DNA from: Galeruca laticollis
Taxonomy: Eukaryota > Arthropoda > Insecta > Coleoptera > Chrysomelidae
NCBI GenBank assembly: GCA_963921935.1
Contig: OY998180.1
Span: 207,168,244 to 207,232,243, forward strand
Length of the DNA: 64,000 nt
Direction of reading: 5' to 3'
Under the pieces are notes generated by a model. That model searched no databases, had not been told where the DNA came from, and worked only from the letters and a program-made list of their open reading frames with translations. Of this stretch, positions 45,109-55,791 are shown piece after piece (position 1 is the first letter of the stretch; each line of letters opens with the position of its first letter). Position numbers and translations under genes: made by a program.

Positions 45109-46620
45109 TTAACCCTCGAGGTACCGAGCGGGGTACATATGCACCCCAGCGTCAGTTATTATGGCTTAATTTTTAAAATATTGCTTTTTATGCCTCCATT
45201 TTTTTATTGTTAATAAAGAGCAGTAAAACTTGATCTCTTTTCAATTTTTTCACAACTCTCAGAGAAACGTAATTAAAAAATAAAAACTGGCACGGGGTGC
45301 ATTTGTACCCCGCTCGGTACTTGAAGCCAGCAATTTTTGCTGCCACCTCTACATGCGCAGTAAGATTTTATTCACCGCCGGGAGGGAGTAAATTCATGTC
45401 TGAGCCTGCAGTCTGCAGAGTGCAGTGTGTGATTGTCAATCGTACATAACGTGTCACGTTATAGTAATTTGTTATAGTTTCTTGCAATAACGTTGCAGTA
45501 AAATATGTCTAAAAAAATACAGGTACGTAATTCTAAGAGACTGACTGAATTTGAAATGGAACAGTTTCTAAATGACGATAATGCAGACGAATTGGACGAT
45601 ATTATAAACTATTGTGTTACTGAAGAAGACAGTAATGGAGAACCGGAAATATGTGAAGCGGTAGATGACGATTTAGGGGATGATAATACTGAAACGGAAG
45701 GTTTAAGAGGAAATGTAGAACTGGAAGCAGTTTTATAATAAAATAATAACCCCGATCTAGTCTACAAAACCAAGAATGGCACAGAATGGGCAAAAGTACC
45801 TTTTAGACAGTCGCGCAGAACAATCAGGGATATAGTCAAGATAAAGCAAGGACTTTAGTTCATATTTGACATATGAATTGGATGCATTTAGGTTGTTATT
45901 TTTCGATGAAATAATTGAAGTTATTGTACTTCAAACAAATAATAAGGCTGAACAGGTAAAAGTGCACTTATCTTTATTGGTACAACTTTTGTGGCTTTTT
46001 CCATTTTTTATAATTATAGGTATTGAAACTTTTTAATGAACGCCATCATGATAAAAAACGAATATGGTTTCCAACAGACTCCACTGAACTCCTAGCCTAT
46101 TTGGGACTTCTAATTATTTTGGGTTCACTTCAAGCTTCAAAGGAAACTGTAAAAATGCTGTGGTGTACAGAAAAAGGTTATGCTAGGCCAATAATTGCTT
46201 CAACAATGTCCCCTACACGCTTTTAGTTGATATCATAATTTCTGGTAATTTGTCTTGATTTGTATATGATAATGTACAAAAAAGCATTAACAATATTCAT
46301 AACTGTAGATGGAACAAGTCCAAATCTATCAGATATAGATAGTAAAGTGTCTTGTTTTGAGATGTACCACAAAAGCACTAGCATACTTTTCTTGGGTTCA
46401 GTAGGATACCGACCGCCTCGATATTTTTTTTACCAGAGCATGATCATCGTTTGCAATTATTTCATTGCACAAACTGTGGAAGGTTGTTTTTTGCATACGA
46501 AAGAGTTGAAAAAAAGACTTCTGATGATAAGCATCCAACCCAATATTTTCTGGATCTAATCTTATGTGAGATTCTCTTAAATATTTACATAGTATAACTT
46601 TGACTGAGGAATACCCCAAG
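45109..46620 (+). mobile_element. piggyBac-like element, 5' end and decayed transposase
   Basis: The 5' boundary is canonical: TTAA (45109-45112) followed by CCCTCGAGG. A subterminal inverted repeat, GTACCGAGCGGGGTAC..GCACCCC at 45120-45147, is inverted at 45293-45322. The transposase starts at 45505 with an acidic leader (DNADELDDIINYCVTEEDSN) and continues in pieces. The best is 46023-46226: KLFNERHHDKKRIWFPTDST, LLAYLGLLIILGSLQ, LWCTEKGYARP and MSPTRF, the conserved N-terminal block of the piggyBac DDE domain. Further relics continue to about 46560. No 3' end (GGG-TTAA) was found, so the copy is truncated. Confidence 0.75.
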
Positions 46621-46788
46621 GAAATAAAACTATTTGATCATATGTACAAACTATTGGACAGCCTCTGATGAATCAGCAATGCTAACAGCAATAATTCTCC
46701 GTTATTCATTACACTCTATACATTAAATAACTCTGACTAAAGATAAACAATAGTATTGATATAATATAAATACTTAACAACAAATATT

Positions 46789-46899
46789 TTAAGGTTATGT
46801 TGTGACGTTTATAACCACTTCATTTTAGCGAGTGAATAACCGCCTGTTACCGCAAATAATCGCTGGGTTATAACCAGCAGCTCGCTAAAAAACCCTTAA
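46789..46899. repeat. TTAA-bounded hairpin element
   Basis: A 111-bp unit lies between TTAA at 46789-46792 and TTAA at 46896-46899. Inside, TTTTAGCGAG pairs with CTCGCTAAAA, and GGTTATAACC is itself a palindrome. TTAA at both ends suggests a piggyBac-type MITE, but the ends (GGTTATG... and ...AACCC) only partly mirror each other. Confidence 0.55.
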
Positions 46900-47144
46900 T
46901 GTAACTGCATACTAATTCAAGGCGTTCACTCTCGGCCTGACGTCAGAGCACAGCTGTGCGAAATCATTCCTTCTATTTTATTGTATCAAGCACGTCGAGT
47001 GTAATGGGGCATGAGGCAATGCACATGGGACACCGATAGCTATCAGATACCGACCCTCACTGCCTATCGCGATATGTATCGAACTTGACGCAGGTTTCTG
47101 CCCCTATCCTTTCTTCTCTCTTTTCTATCTTCAGCCTTCCAAAA
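46900..47144. other. mixed-composition gap with a CRE palindrome
   Basis: TGACGTCA at 46938-46945, then a G/C-richer stretch including TATCGCGATA. No gene recognised. Confidence 0.3.
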
Positions 47145-47394
47145 GTGACGCTGTCTCATTCCTATCTACGTCTTTTTATCAGGTTTTCAGTAATTTAACT
47201 AGAAATATTATTGGATAACTAATTGACATTAATCTTTGAGATTAATATTAATTAGATTGAAAATTTGATATTAATTTTAATGAAGTATTAATAAATTAGA
47301 TTGATAATTTGACATATTAATCTTTAAAACGTTATTTGTTTTATTTAATTAATATATATTTTATTAGTTATTCAATCTAATAAATCAAAAAGCC

Positions 47395-47466
47395 ATGGAA
47401 TATGAAATTGTGTTCGATCCATCTCCTAGGCGTAACTTCACTGCAATGAAGACAGTACCAACATGA
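47395..47466 (+). CDS. mini-ORF of tandem unit 1
   Basis: GCCATGG start; MEYEIVFDPSPRRNFTAM then KTVPT and a TGA. The matching frame in unit 2 keeps FDPS-x-RRNFT-x-x-KTVP, which suggests past selection on protein. It may be the first coding exon of an unknown gene or element rather than a complete protein. I do not recognise it. Confidence 0.35.
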   Translation: MEYEIVFDPSPRRNFTAMKTVPT

Positions 47467-47787
47467 AAAATTGAAATTATGCTAGATGTGAACTGCTGTT
47501 TCATTTTTGAACAATTGTTAATAAGGCAATTCACATGTGACGCTGCTTCATTTCTATCCACTTCTTTTCATCTGGTAAGTTTTCAATATTTTAATTATTT
47601 AACTATAAATATTATTCGATAACTAATTGACATTAATCTTTGAAATTAATAGTAATTAGATTGACAATTTGGTATTAACATCAATGAGGTATATGTATAA
47701 TCTGAGATATTAATTTTTAAAACGTTATTCGTAGCATTTAATTAACGTATATTTTTTTAGTTATTAAATCTATTAAATCAAACAACC

Positions 47788-47868
47788 ATGGAATCTGAAC
47801 TTATGTTCGATCCATCTCGTAGAAGGAACTTCACTACAGTGAAGACAGTACCCAACATGGAAAATTGA
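47788..47868 (+). CDS. mini-ORF of tandem unit 2
   Basis: ACCATGG start; MESELMFDPSRRRNFTTV then KTVPNMEN and a TGA. Sixteen of the first 22 residues equal those of unit 1, and most differences are conservative. Same caveats as the unit 1 frame. Confidence 0.35.
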   Translation: MESELMFDPSRRRNFTTVKTVPNMEN

Positions 47869-47979
47869 AATGACGCTACATGTGATCTGAACCTCCGATA
47901 ATTATCTAAAAAACAGGATTGAAAACAATCTTTGTGTCTCGATTACTTTGCAGCTCATGTGCACCGGGCCTTAGCATGA

Positions 47980-49250
47980 ATTTTTGTTCTTGCAAAATAT
48001 TAACACTATTCACTCCTAAGGAAATTAAGGATAATATCTCACTGCTCAATAACAGAAAATTTCCTGGAATAGATCAAATAACTTCCAAAACGCTTAAAGA
48101 GCTACCAAAAAAATGAGTAGTTATGCCATAATAAGACTTCATTACTGGCCTAAAGAACTGAAAAAGTCTGAAATTATTCTCATTCCAGAGCCTGGAAAAA
48201 AGTTGACCAATGTTGTTTCATACAGACCAATAAACCTACTGTCAACGATATCCAAATTATCCAAAAGTTGATACTTCTACGCACCTTCATATAATACCAG
48301 AGCACCAGTATGAATTTCGCCCGGAGCACTCTACTATTCAGCAATGCCATCGCTTAGTACACTCCATTAACGAAGCGATAGATACAAAAAAGATTGCTCA
48401 GCACCGTACTACGCACTAATAGAATCCTACTTAACGGACAGATATTTCAGAACTAGAGTAAACGGAGACACCCCTGAGCTACAAATCATTAAATCTGGAA
48501 TCCCACAAGGTAGCGTTCTAGGACCAATCCTCTATTTAGTGTATACTTCTGATCTTCCAAATACTGACTACACTATAGTTGGAACTTTTGCAGACGATAC
48601 AACTCTTATGGCTATCCATGAAGACCCCGTAGTAGCAAGCTCAAACCTACAAGAACATCTGTTCAAATTGGAAAGCTGGATTCAAAAATGTCAGATCAAA
48701 ATAAACACCGTACCCACCTTACCTTAAAAAAAAGAACTGTAGAACTATGCCCACCAGTGTACATCAACAATATTGAAGTTTCTAGATCAACAAGTTACAA
48801 GTACCTAGGGATTCACCTAGACAGTAAACTAATTTGGAGGGAACATATAATGATACAACGGAAGCAGATTGATTCGAAAATGAGAGAACTATATTGGTTA
48901 CTAGGGCGAAAATCAAAAATGCCACTTGAAAACAAAATATTCATATACATAACAATATGGTCCTATGGTATAGAACTGTGGGGATGTGCCAGTAAGTCCA
49001 GCACCGTCATGATACAAAGAGCTCAGTCAAAAATTCTTCGAGCAATGACTGATGCTCCGTGGTACAGCACAAACCAAATGCTCCATCAAGACCTTCATGT
49101 GCCAACCATTCACGAAACAATCCAAGAAAGAAGTCGAAAACATCATACGAAGTTAGAATATCATGACAACCGCTTTCTGCAACCACTTACACAGGAAAAC
49201 ATCCCTTGAAGATTGAAGAGAAAATGGCCAATAAATCTCAAGTGAGGTAT
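47980..49250 (+). pseudogene. jockey-type LINE reverse transcriptase relic
   Basis: Ordered reverse-transcriptase blocks in shifting frames: LFTPKEIKDNISLLNNRKFP with GIDQIT (RT-0/1 region), SYRPINLLS near 48220, IKSGIPQGSVLGPILYLVYT near 48490, and the catalytic FADDTTLM near 48591, where YADD or FADD binds the metal ions. Then SYKYLGIHLDSKLIWREHI and WSYGIELWGCAS, and a C-terminal tail to 49209 (TNQMLHQDLHVPTIHETIQE). The last part is one open frame of 170 codons. The middle has a deletion around 48390-48420. Endonuclease and gag-like ORF are absent, as in most truncated LINEs. Confidence 0.85.
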
Positions 49251-49737
49251 ACGAGGTATGTCCAATGGGGAAACTATGACGATAGTTTCTAAGCCAACAC
49301 AATAGCTCATAGAATGTAGTTTCTGATTGCTGTTTGTTTTTCTTTCAAAATAAAAAAAATATTGAGACTTGGGAGCCAGTGCGTATAAATATTTACTTTG
49401 TTCAAAAAAGTCAAAAAAAGAAACTGAGCAAAAAACCTATAGTATCTCGAAAACAATATATGTTCAATGCCTATTTGAAAAAAATGTGGAGTAGACTTGA
49501 AAAATAGGTGAAAAAATATTGATCTTCGCCCATTTCTGATTTTATAATGCAAGCAAAATTAAAATATTATGGTACGAATTCAAGGGCGGTAATTAAGACA
49601 TGAAAAAATTAAAATCAATCAAGTTATTAAATTCTTTAGCAAGCGAATCATCTTCTGACACTGATTTTTGCCAAGTTCCCTTAACCTTTTAAACTAAAAC
49701 AAAATACATTTTACGTAAACTTTTGGATGTAAAATTA
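49251..49737. other. LINE 3' flank, no gene
   Basis: AT-rich. The 81-codon minus frame here is AT-driven. Nothing else seen. Confidence 0.35.
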
Positions 49738-52450
49738 CAGGGTGTCCCAAATTGGTGTTTTGCAGGGTATCTCGTAAACTAGAAGAGATAGAAGAAAAGC
49801 AGTTAAGATGTTATGACTTCTTTTTTTGTTACAGTAACGATAGCCTAATTAAATCTTCAGTAACTCCCTGCAGTTGGAAGATACAGGGCGATTATTGAAA
49901 ACTGTCGAAAACTACAAGGTACTATAACTTCTTAATTAAGAAAAATATAAAAAAACGATATAAAAACTTTTGATCGACATAATATTAAAGAGTTCAGTGG
50001 CGCACAGCATTTTTTGTTAGGGGGCTCACTAAGGAAATATAATGCAAACTTATGTTGTTTTAAATGGGACACCCTGTATATTTTGACGTTTTTCGTTTCC
50101 TTTTTTAATTCTCATTCACCTGATATGACTAATTATATATCCATTTCCAATGGTTCGAGCTACATTGCAAATAAACCATTTATGGATGTTATCAGGTGAA
50201 ACACCCTTAAAAAATTGAACACTCGGTAACGAAATTTAACATTTCATTATAAGGATACTGATGGGTGACAATTTTATTATTCAAAATTATAATTAATAAA
50301 AAATAAAAACAATAAACTTATGAAACAACAAGAAATATTGTAACAACTAATCTACCTATAACTAATTTTATTAGAATGTAAAAATTACATTAAATGTTCA
50401 AAATGTCCTCCTTTTACATCGATTAAGAAGTTTTTCGTTTTAATAATCTTCAACCAATTCAGCATTATCAAAAATAAAATCAGTGAACTAAAAACAAAGT
50501 AGGTAAATATAGCTGATTATTGATTTTAAGTACCTATTTTATTATTATTTTGAAATTATTGAATCCGTTTTTTGGTAAATAACAGCACGAAATAAGACGT
50601 CTGTATTTTCTTACAGATTTCAATTTTATTTCTAATTATGTTTAACCCGATATGTTGTTATATTTATATTTTAGTTTGTTTACCTCAATTGACATGATTG
50701 TTATATCTTATAAGAATGTTCATTTCATCAAGTAGGCTTTGGTCCTCTTACCATGGAAAATAAAACAAAACCTGTGTTACCTGTCAGAATTAATTTTACG
50801 ACGTGCAGTCTTGTCAACAACATGAATTTTGAAAATTATGAAAAATATGATATGCATGTGGCATATATTGAATGTCAAAAGAATGTTAGTGATGCGTCTG
50901 AATTATATTTTCAACGATATCCAGAAAGAAGGCAACCTGACAGAGGAATTTTTAAATAACTCGATTCAAATTTAATTGAGTATGGATGTTTTGTGAAACC
51001 ATGGCGTAAGTACGAAAAGAATCATGAAGAAAGAGAGGTAAATACGTTGGGATATATCCAAGCATATCATGAATCTTCACTGCATCAAATTGAAAATGAA
51101 AAATAGGTGTTCCAAAAACTACTGCAGGAAGGATTTTAAAGAAATATAAATTTAGGCCTTATCGGACATCCGTCCGTCAAAAATTATACCTAAACGATTT
51201 TTTGAGAAGAACACAATTTGCACAGTGGTATATAGGAAAATGTAATGAACAGCCAAATTTTTATTCAAAGGTGATATTTAGCGATGAAGCTCGCATAAGC
51301 AGTGCAGGAATATTTAACAGACATAATGAAAACTATATTGGAATTACTCAAATCCACACTTAGTTCAGGGGATCAGGAGACAAGGCAGATTCGGCTATAA
51401 CGTTAGTTGTTTTGTCAAACATAATAAATTAGTTTATCATATATTTTATGATAAACTAACTGCTGCTGGATATACAGATATCTTGGAAATAAACTTACAC
51501 CAACTTTTGGAGGAAGAAGTGTTGGCTGATAGGGACACATTTTGGTTCCAACAAGATGGAGCACCTGCCCATAATGCTCTATTCATTGAAGATCGGTGGA
51601 TTGGTACTTATGGACCGGTTAGGTGGCCCCTCGTTCTCCGGAAGTTAATCCTCCTGATTTTTTAATTTGGGGATTTTAAAAAAATAATATTTACCAGACT
51701 AACTTCGAGAGTAGGTAAAAATTTATTACAAAATATTCATGCCGCATTTAGAAAAATGAAGCCAGTGCACATTCTCAATTGTGTAAGATCAGTAAGAAAA
51801 AGGTGTCAATTATTATTACAACAAAACGGAGGACATTTTGAACATTTAATGTAATTTTTACATTCTAATAAAATTAGTTATAGGTAGATTAGTTGTTACA
51901 ATATTTCTTGTTGTTTCATAAGTTTATTGTTTTTATTTTTTTAATCTGGTTTTATTTTTTATTAATTATTATTTTGATAAATAAAATTGTCACCCATCAG
52001 TATCCTTATAATAAAATGTTAAATTTCGTTACTGAGTGTTCAATTTTTTAAAGGTGTTTCACGTGATAACATCCGTAAATGGTTTAATTGCACTGTAGCT
52101 CCAACCATTGAAAATGGATATATAATATGTCATATCAGTTGAATGAGAAGGAAACGAAAAACGTCAAAATATACAGGGTGTCCCATTTAAAACAACATAA
52201 GATTGCATTATATTTCCTTAGTGAGTCCCCTAACAAAAAATTCTGTGCACCACTGAACTCTTTAATATTATATCTATCATATATTATAGTACCTTTGCCC
52301 TGTATCTTCCAACTGCAGGGAGATACTAAAGATTTAATTAGGCTATCGTTACTTTAACAAAAAAAGAAGTCATAACATCTTAACTGCTTTTCTTCTATCT
52401 CTTCTAGTTTACGAGATACCCTGCAAAACACACCAATTTGGGACACCCTG
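49738..52450. mobile_element. DUF4817-type mariner element with about 650-bp terminal inverted repeats
   Basis: Outer ends CAGGGTGTCCCAAATTGGTG (49738) and its inverse (to 52450), each next to TA, the expected target duplication. The inverted repeats run to 50414 on the left (677 bp) and from 51828 on the right (623 bp). Each repeat contains a second, inward copy of the end (GGGACACCCTG at 50066-50076; CAGGGTGTCCC from 52174), so 49738-50076 and 52174-52450 each look like a small complete element. The core between the repeats holds a decayed transposase. Confidence 0.85.
50753..51840 (+). pseudogene. DUF4817-type mariner transposase
   Basis: N-terminal DUF4817/helix-turn-helix region from ATG 50753: NYEKYDMHVAYIECQKNVSD, ELYFQRYPERRQPDRGIFK, then a TAA. 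Further relics in shifted frames include NEQPNFYSKVIFSDEARI near 51246-51300, with the first catalytic Asp, and DTFWFQQDGAPAHNALF near 51533 with the second Asp intact. Then DRWIGTYGPVRWP leads to the third-acid region, which is out of frame. A final piece near 51810 reads LLLQQNGGHFEHLM at the edge of the right terminal repeat. At least five stops or shifts. Better preserved at the second Asp than the relative at 33393. Confidence 0.8.
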
Positions 52451-52782
52451 TACAATGCAATTTTTTTAAATGTAACTTTGATAACTCAAACGAATATACT
52501 CACATTAAAGCCAATGTGATAACCTAACAGTAATTTTGAAAAAAAAAATCAAGGAACAGAACCTTAATTGACATCAGAGTTCAGGTTAAAATATTGCATA
52601 CAAGTTTCATAAATAGGAACCTTTATAGCAGGTTGTCCAATTTATCCGGTCCTTTCTGACTAGACAAATTTTTTAAAGTGCGCAGGGTGCGTTTGGTTCA
52701 CTTATGGTATTTTGTTGCAAATTAATATGCACCTTCAATATAACAATTGAAAAATTTTTACGCAGACCAGATTTCCCTTATA
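52451..52782. other. gap between two long-TIR elements
   Basis: Mixed composition, no gene. It separates the elements by only 332 bp. Confidence 0.4.
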
Positions 52783-54780
52783 GGCGAGCTGGACACCCCC
52801 AAAAAGTCGCTTAGAAATAGCAGTATGTGACCACGCAGTACTAATCGCTAAGACCACTTTTACGTTATGTTTTCGGGGTCGCTGAATACGAATATGAAAT
52901 TATTTTTACGATAAAATTGGGGGAACATGGAAAAAACGGCAATTTCGGGTAAAATTGAGACAATTGAATTTGGCGTTTTTCTGTGTTCATCTCGCTATAT
53001 CTTCCACATTTATCAATGTATCATTACGAAATTTTTTATGACTATTGCGTATCTGAAGATCTAAACAACAGCCTTCTCCGAAAATTCTGCGACAATCAAT
53101 ATTTGAACAGTAAATTTACAATTGTTTACTTTCACGTGTTCCGAGTTTTGTCGTACAAATGCAAAAGTTGTGTTACGAAGTTTCGAATTTCTAAAAACTA
53201 ATTATCCAGTATTAAAATGCAATACCTAAAGAAGTTTTTGGGAAAGTTTCAGATTTAAATATTGAAAAGAAAAAAAGATATGCTATTTCAAAGTCGAGCG
53301 TAGCGTGCGGCTGCACGGCGCGCTATAGCACATAGATGCTGATACTCGTTTAATATTTCATGTACAACGTATTCAACGCAGAATGAGTGAAAACCAGTTA
53401 ACAATTGTAGAATCTCCCGATACAGACGTTTTTTTACTACTACTATTTCATTTTGCAAGTTTCGAAAATAGACCTCAGCTATGGTTTTTCACGGGAAAAA
53501 TATCCGTACGCACTGATTTCAGAAGGTATATACCTATTCATAGTTTACAGCACACGCTCTAACAGGCTGTGATACTAATTCATCGTTATTTTACATAGGC
53601 AAGATCAAGGTGAATGCAGCATTACGACTTATGTCAGACGAAGAATTGACTAATTTAGCTACAATAACCGACTTAGACATACATGTTGATCAAGAAGTCG
53701 TCAGTACATTCACATCTTATTTGTACGATCCAAAGAAAAAGTCAAAAGGTACACGTAACGATATAAATTCATTAAGATATCATTTAACTATCGAAAAGAA
53801 CTCTGAAATCGCAAGACTTCCTCCATCTGAACCCGCGATGCATAAACACATTTTAAGAGCTCTTTGGCAAATCAATGAGTGGAAACAAGCAATCGAACCT
53901 CTAATCATTTCCAAAGATGTGACAAAGTTTGGCTGGGTGGTAGAAACAGGTAGATTGAGTTTCGATTATTACGATGGACCCACTGCTATGGAAATACTAC
54001 AACAGTACTTTTGTCCGTGCACTGGCAAAAATGCTTGCGAAACTGACGTTTGCTCTTGTAGACAATCTAATTTGAAATGCTGTGATGTTTGTAGTTGTAA
54101 TGATACATGTGTAAATAAAGAAGTGATTGTAAATACAGATGAAATAAATGAAGATTTTTAAGATATTTTAATGGTTTTTATTGTAATTGATATATTAAAA
54201 CCGTATTTCGGACGCATGTAAAGTTCCGACTCGGATAGTCGCTGCTCGTGCTATAGCGCGCCGCTACGCTTGACTTTGAAATAGCATATCTTTTTCTCTT
54301 TTTAATATTTAGATCTGAAACTTTCCCAAAAACTTCTTTAGGTATTGCATTTTAATACTGGATAATTAGTTTTTAGAAATTCGAAACTTCGTAATACAAC
54401 TTTTGCATTTGTACGACAAAACTCGGAACACGTAAAAGTAAACAATTGTAAATTTACTGTTCAAGTATTAATTGTCGCAGAATTTTCGGAGTAGGCTTGT
54501 TGTTTAGATCTTTAGATACGCAATAGTCATAAAAAATTTCATAATGATACATTGATAAATGTGGAAGATATAGCGAGATGAACACAGAAAAACTCCAAAT
54601 TCAATTGTCTCAATTTTACCCTAAATTGCTGTTTTTTTCCATGTTCCCCCAATTTTATCATAAAAATAATTTCATATTCGTATTCAGCGACCCCGAAAAC
54701 ATAAAGTAAAAGTGGTCTTAGCGATTAGTACTTCCGTGGTCACTGTAAGGTCAATTTGGGGGTGCGTCCCGCTCGCCTAT
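52783..54780. mobile_element. element with about 560-bp terminal inverted repeats and a CXC-type transposase remnant
   Basis: Left end TAGGCGAGCTGGACACCCCC at 52781 is inverted at 54749-54780 (GGGGGTGCGTCCCGCTCGCC). The repeats extend to about 53347 and from about 54228, with well over 85% identity by eye, including long identical blocks such as CAATTCAATTGTCTCAATTT and its inverse. Possible TA target duplication. The inner 880 bp holds the C-terminal part of a transposase whose N-terminal coding sequence is lost at the left repeat boundary. Confidence 0.85.
53333..54161 (+). pseudogene. C-terminal part of an unnamed transposase with CXC-like cysteine cluster
   Basis: The frame emerges from the left terminal repeat with DADTRLIFHVQRIQRRMSEN and VESPDTDVFLLLLFHF, acidic motifs typical of this protein group (E-ADTR, ESPDTDV), then IPIHSL. 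A frameshift near 53545 leads to HALTGCDTNSSLFYIGK, a highly conserved block. The 53610-54161 part has RYHLTIEKNSEIARLPPSEP, KHILRALWQINEWKQA and a C-terminal cluster: YFCPCTGKNACETDVCSCRQ, then CCDVCSCNDTCVN, resembling TSO1/CXC domains that bind DNA. I know this architecture from uncharacterised proteins of aphids, cnidarians and others but cannot give a superfamily name. One frameshift and the missing N-terminus make it non-functional. Confidence 0.6.
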
Positions 54781-55611
54781 TAATAAAATGGCAGAAGCTC
54801 TTCTATTTCTATATGAAGATTGAAGAGGATCAAGTCACGTGAAATTGAATGTTTTACTGATAAGAATAATCAAATACCTTGATGAACAAATTTAAGAATA
54901 GAAACTGTGATATTATTTGTTGTCAAATGAAAATGAAGGACGTAGATTCTCCGGAAAGAAGTCGTGTAAATCTGCTTGATGATCGGTTAAGCATGTATCT
55001 ATAAATACATGGAATCAAGTTGGCAGTTATCCATACCAAACGTTGCGGATAAAAGTACAAAAGAAAGTTACTTGTGAAACATGAAAATAATGTTTCCAGG
55101 GTAAATAGTAATATTATAAAAATTTTAATGCAAACATTTATAGTGCGCAGATGTATTTTCTAGTTATATATATTTTTATTATAGACTTGAATCATCACTG
55201 ATATTTATTAAATTTGGTCTTACCTAACGCAGCAAATTCCGATCTTAATCTGAAAAATAAAAATTGGAATTAGTACAGAGAAACACTTTCACAAAGAAAT
55301 AAAAAGTAAACTTCAGTATGGTTATTAATTTAAAATTTTAGCATTTTAAGTTGATTGCAAAGTTCGCATCAAATATATTTTTTTAAGAAAATATACACAT
55401 TCTGGACAACTTTTTGTCCAGAAAATAACGTTTAGCCGATCAAGACCGGAAAATGGACGTGAGGGACCGGCTAAAGCTTTTTCCAGTCCCTGATTTTTCA
55501 TTTTTCCAATCGCTCTTTTATAATATAATCTACCTTGATTTCGTTACTATGATAATAATGTTTGGATATATTATCGAGTGATACAGTTCGTTGATTTTTA
55601 ATTTGTCGTTT
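54781..55611. other. no gene
   Basis: AT-rich, with one G/C patch at 55435-55500 (GGACCGGCTAAAGC...). Nothing recognised. Confidence 0.35.
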
Positions 55612-55791
55612 ATGTCAAACTTATTTCGCGAGTTCGCAAATTTTGAATTATCCGACACGGAAAATGAGATTCCAGAAGAAATTTTGGAAGCAGCAAGGAA
55701 AGCGACTTACGATATATTACCAGTAAAATCAAAAGTCCGTTACGAGAAGTCGTACGACGCATTTAAAAATTGGTGTCGAGAAAAAAAATGA
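55612..55791 (+). pseudogene. N-terminal SAM-like domain of a tyrosine recombinase (Crypton-like)
   Basis: From ATG 55612: SNLFREFANFELSDTENE, IPEEILEAARKATYDILPVK, SKVRYEKSYDAFKNWCREKK, then TGA after a run of seven A. The helix-rich PxKSxxRYExxYxxFxxWxxxK pattern is the core-binding (SAM-like) domain that precedes the catalytic domain of tyrosine recombinases, as in insect Crypton-derived genes. No R-H-R-Y catalytic domain was found downstream. It may be exon 1 of a longer gene or an orphan fragment. Confidence 0.5.

Larger units (their letters stand above)
47145..47885 (+). repeat. 392-bp tandem duplication, two units
   Basis: Unit 1 (47145-47536) and unit 2 (47537-about 47885) align over their length: both start GTGACGCTG, share ACTAATTGACATTAATCTTT, TAATTAGATTGA and TTAAAACGTTATT, and end in a short ATG frame. 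They have diverged by substitutions and small indels, so the duplication is old. Each unit has a T-rich ...TTAG before the ATG that could be a splice acceptor. Confidence 0.85.
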
